A stretch of DNA of 64,000 bases from Amphiura filiformis. Its lineage: Eukaryota > Echinodermata > Ophiuroidea > Amphilepidida > Amphiuridae. Shown here piece by piece: positions 34,101-43,100 of the stretch. The position numbers were made by a program, and so were the translations under genes. The stretch is from contig NC_092647.1 in the NCBI RefSeq assembly GCF_039555335.1, positions 16,044,094 to 16,108,093 of the forward strand, in the 5' to 3' direction. The notes beneath the pieces are model-generated. The model saw only the letters and a program-made list of their open reading frames with translations. It searched no databases and had not been told where the DNA came from. Numbering within the stretch: position 1 is the stretch's first letter; each line of letters opens with the position of its first letter.

Positions 34101-37100
34101 AATGCAGACAATTTTTAAAGGGACAATGATGCTTAAAAGCACTGTTTTAAATTATATTTAAAGGGGAATATATCGTTGATTATGTTTTCAAATGACAAAA
34201 TGGGATTATTGATTTAGAATAATGCTGAAAGTGTAATCTTTCTTTTGCTTCAAATTTTGTTAAAATCGGACCTTCCTGCGTAAAGTTACAATAACTTTTG
34301 TATGAAAGGATGGTGAAAAAAGCGGTAAATTTCCTATGTATTTCCTATATATTTTGAATTCTATTGTGGAAGATTTAAGAAATAAAGGGTAATGCATTAT
34401 CCTTTACACCCATGTCCGAGGCAGTAAAAACGTAAATAATGGGTGAGACCCAGCCGAACCCATTTTTTAAACGTTTTTACTGCCGAGGACACATTATTTG
34501 GGCGTAAAGGATAATGTTGCACTCTCTATTGCCCTGTTACCACAAAACGGTGCGATTTAAAGAGAAAGTATCACTTTTTTGCCCAAATATTTTAATTTTT
34601 TTTATTTCAAGGTGGGGCGCGTACGCGTGGCTAAAGCATGAGTGATAGCGAGTATTGCGAAAATATTGTACGGGTAAAGAAACGTAATGCTTTTCGCATC
34701 TCGCTTTGCGCTGTTGTGAACATTTTATTGCAATTCAAAGTTTTTCAGGTAGAGGGGCATGGTTAAAATTATAGGTCCGCGGTGATCTCAAAACCATGCT
34801 ATGACCCTAGGCGAGGGTCATAGTATGGTTTTGAGATATCCGCGGGCATTAAGTACTACACCCATTACATGTTTTTTTTTTTTTTCATTTTGTGCAGAAA
34901 TGTGAAATAAATATTATTTTTGGTATATAATGTCGTATCATAAAATAATCAACCAACCATTTACTCAACTTTAAAAAGTCATTACGTTTTTTTGCAAAAT
35001 CTGTACATTTAATTCATCTCCTACATCTGTACGCATAGGATCAATCGTAAATAGTATTACCTTTAAGGGTAGACGAGGTATTGTTGGTCGAAGCAACCTA
35101 AAAATCGATTTTCATTATCTAGATCCATATATTATTGAAAATTAACACCTTGGTGTTTTGCAAAAGTTCATTCTACAAATCGTATACTTTGCAAACTTGC
35201 TTAATTTATTGTTGTTAATGAGTTATGTACGTTTTACAAAAGTGTTGTTGTTTCAGCCCTCTTTACAACATAACTCAAGAACCGCAACACCTATAAAAGC
35301 GTATCTGTGATATTTTAATTCTTCTACACACTCGCTATGAATTGAGCAGTGCAGTTTTTGTCAAAGCTCACTACCATTCGTAAGATGCTGTGAACTACCA
35401 AATCACAACAGTTTAAAATAATTAATAACCTTAAGCAAACTGATGGGTTACACGTTCGCCCTTTATTGATCGATGTTATTAATTATAGGGAAACTGTTTG
35501 TCAAGTATAGTGTATAATTTGCGGTTTTGTTTCAAATTACTGTCAATTTTGTTACATCTAATTACCGGTTCGAAAAATTACCATATTGAATGAAAAACTC
35601 AGCTAAAAACTACTCCCTTTTCTATTCTAGAAAAATACACTAAATTTTTTGGATTAAATATATTATTATCCTGTTTGGCCAAATGAAACATTAGATAAAT
35701 CCTAGTCCTTCGAGGTGGCGCGCGTACGCGATATCGAGTATTGCGAACATATTTTTCGCGTAACCAACTGTAATGCTTTCAATTGTGTAGAACTTAAATG
35801 TTAGAACTAACTGAAGGATTACGAATTATTTATCTTTCATTTTGCAAAACAGAATAACATCTATCTATCCCCCCAAAATAGTGCTGTATTTTTCTGTAAT
35901 AGAAACAGGAGTAGTCTTAACAACAGGTAAGCAACTTTATCTGGTGTGAACAAAAGTTCAATTCTTCATGTCTTTTTTGCTAGTGGATTAAATTTAAAAA
36001 TACATAATCAACATCATGTAACTACAGAAGTGCTGTGATGCTGATTTCTGCATAAAAGCAACACATTGAGTACTAATGGGTAATTATAAATAAATCTTAC
36101 CTGGATACCTGAATTGTTTTCAATCTTGCAAGCTGTGATTTGCAATATTATTAAGCAAACATACCAGTAACCATGGTTATGCTATATTCACGATTATGAT
36201 TAAATTTGGCCATATGGTTCTCACAAATTATTATTTTAGTTTTTACTAAAAACTATACAATACAAGAACAATATTGTATCACTCTTATAGTAAAATCTCA
36301 TTAATAGTTGTATGCAAATATGCCTCATTGTATGATCACATTTTCTCAAAAAAATAATAACACATTGGGAACAAAAGAATCCAGGAAATACTCACAGCGC
36401 GGCGTGAGAAAAACTGGTATGAGTGTTTTTAAAAGTTGTATAATTCAGCAAAATATTATACAAAAGGTTGCGTAGGGTAAGACTAATAACTAATGGTAAT
36501 AGCAGGTAGTTCTTATTTTGTTCCCAGACTCTTGGAAATCATGAGTTTGACCTCGGTCCGGATATCTTAGCAGACTTCTTGAAACAAGTTGACTTTGACG
36601 TGGTCTGTGCTAACATTGATGCATCGAAAGAACCAATCAATGGACTTTTCAAAAAGAGCACCATTAAAGTTGTCGGGGGAGAGCAGATTGGAATTGTGGG
36701 ATATCTGTATTCAAGAACACCTGAAATTTCACAAACACGTAAGTTTAATACAATAGGCACTGTGGACTACAATAGCCTCATTTCAATGGCATACTCCAAT
36801 AACCTCAATTAACAATCATAGTGCAAAATTTGACCTCAAGTTGCAGCGTATAAGTTTTTGTACCCAAATTTTCAAAGGTCATTTAATGGATGTACAAATG
36901 TATTGGGGTTAAAGAACTGTGCCTTGATGGATGAGCATGTTGTGGATCCTAGTGAGGGTAAAAAAACGGCCTTTCTACCACAGGTACCAACCTGACACAT
37001 TGATTTCTGTGGATCAAATCAAAATGGGAGGAGAGTTTTTCAAAATAATTTATTTATAATAACTGAATTTTCAAAATATTTAAAATTCTTTACGCTATAA

Positions 37101-40100
37101 ATAAAAAACTTTTTGCTTACTGAGTACCATACGTGACCAGTCATTTTCTTGTAATCTATTTCATTTTTGAGATACTTAATGTCATTTGTAATAACTGCGT
37201 ATCTGTATTTGGCTGTATCTCAAAATCAATATTTCGGAGTTCCGACTGATTTTGTTTGATCGCATCACATAATAAGAGATGTATACCAATTGGCAATTTG
37301 ATTTATTCGGTTTTGCCCCAAACTTCGGATACGTCAAGCCCGGACGTCAAGTAATGCTCAGTGATGCTAGCCAACGAGATAATAATAACAGATTTCTTTA
37401 CAATGGCACATAGGGGTCATGATTAATGGTTCACTTGTTGCCCAGTCAATTTACTCTACTATGGCGCGACATCTATCTCATTTTGATAGTCAAACACCAA
37501 TCAATAATCCAATTGTTGAAGAGGACAATAAGCTTCTACCTAAGATGGCTATAGAATTTTTAATAGCGCTGGTCTTTGTTTGCTTTGGCTAAATCCTGTT
37601 CAAGTGGTGGGCTACCAGGCATTGTAGTTTATATAGGTATGTATATTATACATTGTATAACCAACAATTAACAATGAGAGGACTTTCTTGAGCCTCGTTG
37701 ACTTGGGGATGATTTTAAATGACCGTCAATCACGACTGTTTGATATTTATTGCCAGCAATGTGGAAAAAGAGATAGAAACGAAAAAAAAATCCATTTTGT
37801 TGAAGGAGCAAAGTTCAACAAACCATAACCCCGCTTCGGAATATCGTTTGAAGTCAAATGATATATACCATTTTAAAGCTTATGATGTATATTTTCTAAA
37901 CACGAAATAAAACAAAATTGGCCGTGGAGGAATTTACAGCTCATTCGTCGTGTACAGTCACATATACCTTTCCACAAGTAGCATGAGTGTTCGACATCGA
38001 ATGGAATCTTTAATTGATTCTATTCATTCTTATTTCGAGAAGCTAAGAAATAATTGAACCTTTGAGATGCCTCATTTGCTCTTTGATTGCACCAATTAAA
38101 CGTTAATTAAAGTTGAGACTTGAACTAGGTCATACGTTACCAATGATCATCTTCTTCTCTAAGTCTAGCTCATTCATTTTGACATTATTTACTTCACCAG
38201 TAAGATCCTAAAGCGTATTTATTGAGTAACGTTAAAGGCGAGATAAGGTTGGAAAGTAAACTGTGAACCGGGAAACAAGTTTGCTATTCGAATAAATAAA
38301 TGTATCAAAGCGCTTTACATTTATTCCCCTGTCATTAGAATATGTCAGCTGCCATACAATGCCCAAGGCATGCTCATACCTTTGGGCGGCGCTCAATGGA
38401 CTTATTCCTAACAGCTTCTTATTTCACCCTTGGATAGAGAGAGGCAAGTGAGGTAAATCGTCTTGCCCAATTGTACAACACGATGGCACCGCCGCGGCGG
38501 GGTTCGAACTCGCATACCCCCGATTGCGAGGTAGAGCCTGCATGTACCGCTGTGCCGCCGTGCCCCCGAAAAATTATGTACTCCCGGTTAACATGTTTGC
38601 TATTCGAATAAACTTTATACTATTATACTACAGGTTTGCCATTCGAATAAACCGTTCACTACCGCGAAACACGTTTGATATTGACACGATAAACCAAACA
38701 ACCAATGTGGGCACAAAAACAGGCAAAGTTCAATGGCCGAAACTCGCCAATTCCAGAGCTCACAGAAGTGTCAGGAAAATAGTACAAAAGTACACTGTAA
38801 GTGATGAAAACACTGTGCACATAGCAGACAAAAAAGCAAACAGACAAAAATCAACCGACGTTTCGAGCAGATAAATTGTTTTGTCTTGAATTTGGTTTTT
38901 AAAAAACATCATGTAGTTTTCTTTGTTTGCTTATATATTTGTTGTCTATTCCTAGGGATGAAGAAGAGCAGCGAAAAACGTCGGTTGGTTTTTTTATCTG
39001 TTCGGTTTTGTTTGTCTATATGCACAGTGATTTTCATCACTTCCAGTGTACTTTTGTTTGGCCATCAAACTTTGCCTGTTTATGTGCCTACATAGGTTGT
39101 TTGGTTTATCGTGTCTGTTTATGTGCACAGTGATTTTTTTCACTTGTTCTAGTGTACTTTTGTATTCCCATTGATCCATGTTGCTTTTGCAAGTTTAGCA
39201 CTTCAGTGAGCCTTGGAACTGGTGATATTTGGCAATCGAACTTTACCTACTTCTAATGCCTACATTTGCTGTTTTTGTCCCTCCTTTGTTACATACTTAT
39301 TTTGAAAAGGGAAATACACCCATTACACATATGCTGGAACTATAACTTAAAATGTCCTCATCATTGCTCAAAATATACAAAAAGGCAATATTTAGGGGCA
39401 AAAGCATACAATTTTATACCCGTGTAGTATAATTATTTTAAATTGTTTCATTAAACAGGTCACACTAGATTCCTAGACGAAATTACAGAACTTCAACGTG
39501 AAGTCGATTTATTAACAGCTCAAGGTATCAACAAAATCATTGCGTTGGGCCATTCTGGAATAGAGAAAGACAGAGAAATCGCAGCCAAAGTTCGAGGCGT
39601 TGATATTGTAGTAGGAGGTCACAGTGATACATTTTTATATACAGGTAAGCATTTATTTGATCTTAAATAATCGGTGCCATCATCATCATCATGATTATAA
39701 ACATCTCAAAAAAAGTAACAAACCCCATAAAAATGCAAACAAATCCGTAAAATGCGTTGGAAGCAGAATTTATTTCTGCGCTTTTTGACACCTCATTTGT
39801 AGTAATTGTCTAAATATTGTCATCACAGTGTACATTTAAATCAATGTAACCCAAGATTTGAAAGTTGCAGTAAATTCTATTGATTTGTTTTCATTATAAT
39901 GGAGGGAAATCTGTGTAGTGATATCTGAGTGTATTTATATTGTTGTAAGTGCAACTTGCAAATCTGGACCGCACTACATTAAATTGACCGGTGTTTTATT
40001 GTTTTCTGAGCTATCGTATCAAATGAGGTGTCAAAATGCGAAGAAATAAATTCTGCTTCCAACGCATTTTCCAGATTTGTAATACAATAGCCCGTTTGTT

Positions 40101-43100
40101 AATAATGGCTATTATTTAAGGGGGTTAGTTACTTTTTTGAGATGTTTATATAAAGCACATATAACATATATAAAGTGATCGGTATTTGAATGATGTTGCA
40201 TGTATTTGAAAACATACATGCTTCAACTTAACACGTTTTTATTTCTATGTTGTGTATTTTGGTTGCTTTTTGAAGCAACATTTGACATTATCTTTAATAT
40301 AAAGTAAACGCTAACATTTTTGACATCACATGTCATTATTTTCTTTATCATCATTGAAATAAAATCAGTTCCTTTTTAGTTATTGCACGTGAAGAGAGTA
40401 AAACCAGAGTTAAATTGTGTTGCACGAATGACTAAGCCATCGTGAAACATTAATTTAATAGTGGGTATAGGATAATAGCATTGCGCATTAGTTGAACACA
40501 GCCTAGACTATACCGTAGTCGATTTTTGATAAGTGAAAATATGTTTTTAATCATTATGAAAGCAAGTTGAACTTGAAATTATATTCATGTTTATTACATC
40601 AAAATACTAGTAAATGGTTATAAAAAAAGTTTATCAGTGACAGTAAAAGTAAAGTATACGTAAGCTTGTATTCTTGAATGCAACACATCTTAATGGGTAT
40701 AATTATAATGGCTCACTTCAATACTGAACAATTCTGATTTTAGAATCTACCAGCTTATTGATCGCCCGAGTAAAAAAATCACTTGGGATGCTAACAAACA
40801 GAGGGAATACGGTGACTGATCAGATGTGAATATCTATCAGTTGTGCACAAACTAATACAAAACAGAGTTTTATGCTTAAATGCCAGAGTATGCGCAAGTG
40901 GACTACGGAGAAGTCTAAATACAACCATGACAACCACTCAGAGGATGATTTAAGCACTTCCCACCACGCCACTTTGTTGACTTGCGGTTAGCTACAGCTG
41001 TGTGAGTGAACATGACACCACTGCTCGCTCATTGCATTGACGGGCATGGTTAAATTTGAATTTGGACTGATATATTTACAATAAAAACGCATTCAAAATG
41101 TTAGTCGATTTCACATTTTATGTTACCTACAGAAGGTGTGAATTATCCTTTATGCATACATCACTTTTGTCCTGAAATCGACCAAGTAATGATACACGCA
41201 CAATTTTTAACCAACATCTTTTGCACAGAATTCAATGGGATTTGAAAAGTAAAGTGGCAGTTGAAACTCTAGTGATAACGCGTTTGCAGTGCATGATTGG
41301 GCTTCCTTAAATCATCCTCTGACAACCACTTAACCATTTTAATAGATGAGACATTAACTATGCATTACTTAACAGAATTCCCCGGGCAATCCAGCATTCC
41401 ATTAGACTAAGATTTATAACCCAGTTGCTGAAGCGACAGGCGATTCAATACTGACCAATCAATTATGCCCTTCTTGTATGGTCCGTTTGCCTGGCTTATA
41501 AACAATTGTTGACTGTGCCGTTTATTTGGCTATTAAGCTAATAGTAAACTAGCTTTAAGTACACGTATAAGGAGCTTGATTACCATACTTAACAACATGG
41601 AAAGCCATGACCCCTTTTAATTCCGAAGTTAAGAATCATCTTCATGATTGGGGTTCTTAAGTGGTATTTGTGAACATCGCAATAAAAAAATATGTTGCTT
41701 AAAGTGATTAATACAAAGAAGTGTGAAATTAGCAATTCTCAAAATATGGCGCAAAAGCTTATTCAGAGAAACTAATATTTAATTTTTTTTAAAAGTATAA
41801 ACGATTTAAAGATATCAGGTTGAGAGTAAGATGACATTTCCTTTGCATTTCATGGAGCGACTTAAGGGATATGGAATGAGCGTTTTGACAGTATTTGTTA
41901 TGGGTTATGAGAGCACATCAGACATATCGAATTACATTCTGAATACGAAGAATGTCTTTCTGATATTACATAATTTTCATTTTTTGAAATTCACGATATA
42001 ATGAAAATGTTATGACAAATTATTAAAATCTGATATTTTTCACATTTTTGTTATATAACGGTCCTCGAAGTGAATTTTATAAATCTAATGATATATTCTT
42101 AAAGTGCATGTAGCTGGGAGGAAAAGCCGACGATTAATTGAACATGTTGACCTTTCATATTGAAGATATGGATTTTTTCCCCCAAAAGACCAAATTTTTT
42201 TGATGTTTTGGGAATACACTTTAAGTATAAATCATCAGATTTATAAAGTTTACTTCGAGTACTGTTAAATATCAAAATATCACTTTTTATCATTTGCCAT
42301 GAAATGTGTATTACATTGCAAATTGCAAAAAATCTAAATTATTTGATATCAGAAGGACATTCTTCGTATTCAGAATGCAATTCGATATGTCTGATGTGCT
42401 CTAATGTCCCACAATATTAAAATACTGTCCAAACGTTCATACCCCATCCCTTAATGAAATGTAAAAATTCCAATAATCGTGTAAATAAACAGAACAAGTG
42501 CTTATATTTCTAGCTCTTATGAAACCCCAATAAAAATATTAATTATTCCAATTCTCGCTTATTTATGTCGCCATAAGCATAAGCACGATTAAAGGTAGAA
42601 AAGCATAAGATGCTTTTATGAGTTGGATGTTATTAAATCAATACAATAAACACCAAGTATTCGCCACTTGCACGGTTCCGCCATTATGCACTATATGCGG
42701 GAGAGCCTCGAACTGGCAGCATACATGAAAGGAAGAATTACGTAACCTTACACAGAATGTTATATGACTGGTTCAATTCCCATTCATGTATGCTGCCAGT
42801 TCGAGGCTCTCCCGCACATAGTGCATAATGGCGGAACCGTGCAAGTGGCGAATATGACAGCTAACGAGTTTTCTTCCATTTGAACAAATCCGATTTGCAT
42901 TACTAATGTCTAATGCCGGTTTAACACCAGTCCAGCATCAGATCATAGCGAATCCCAATCTATACATGCACAGGGTGTCCCATAAAAAGCTGACCCCAAC
43001 GAATGTTGTAATAGTTTATAACTGACACATTTAAATAATATTTTAACAATGCTTACTTTTTACAGGTACACCACCGAGTACTGAGGTACCATTCAGTAGT

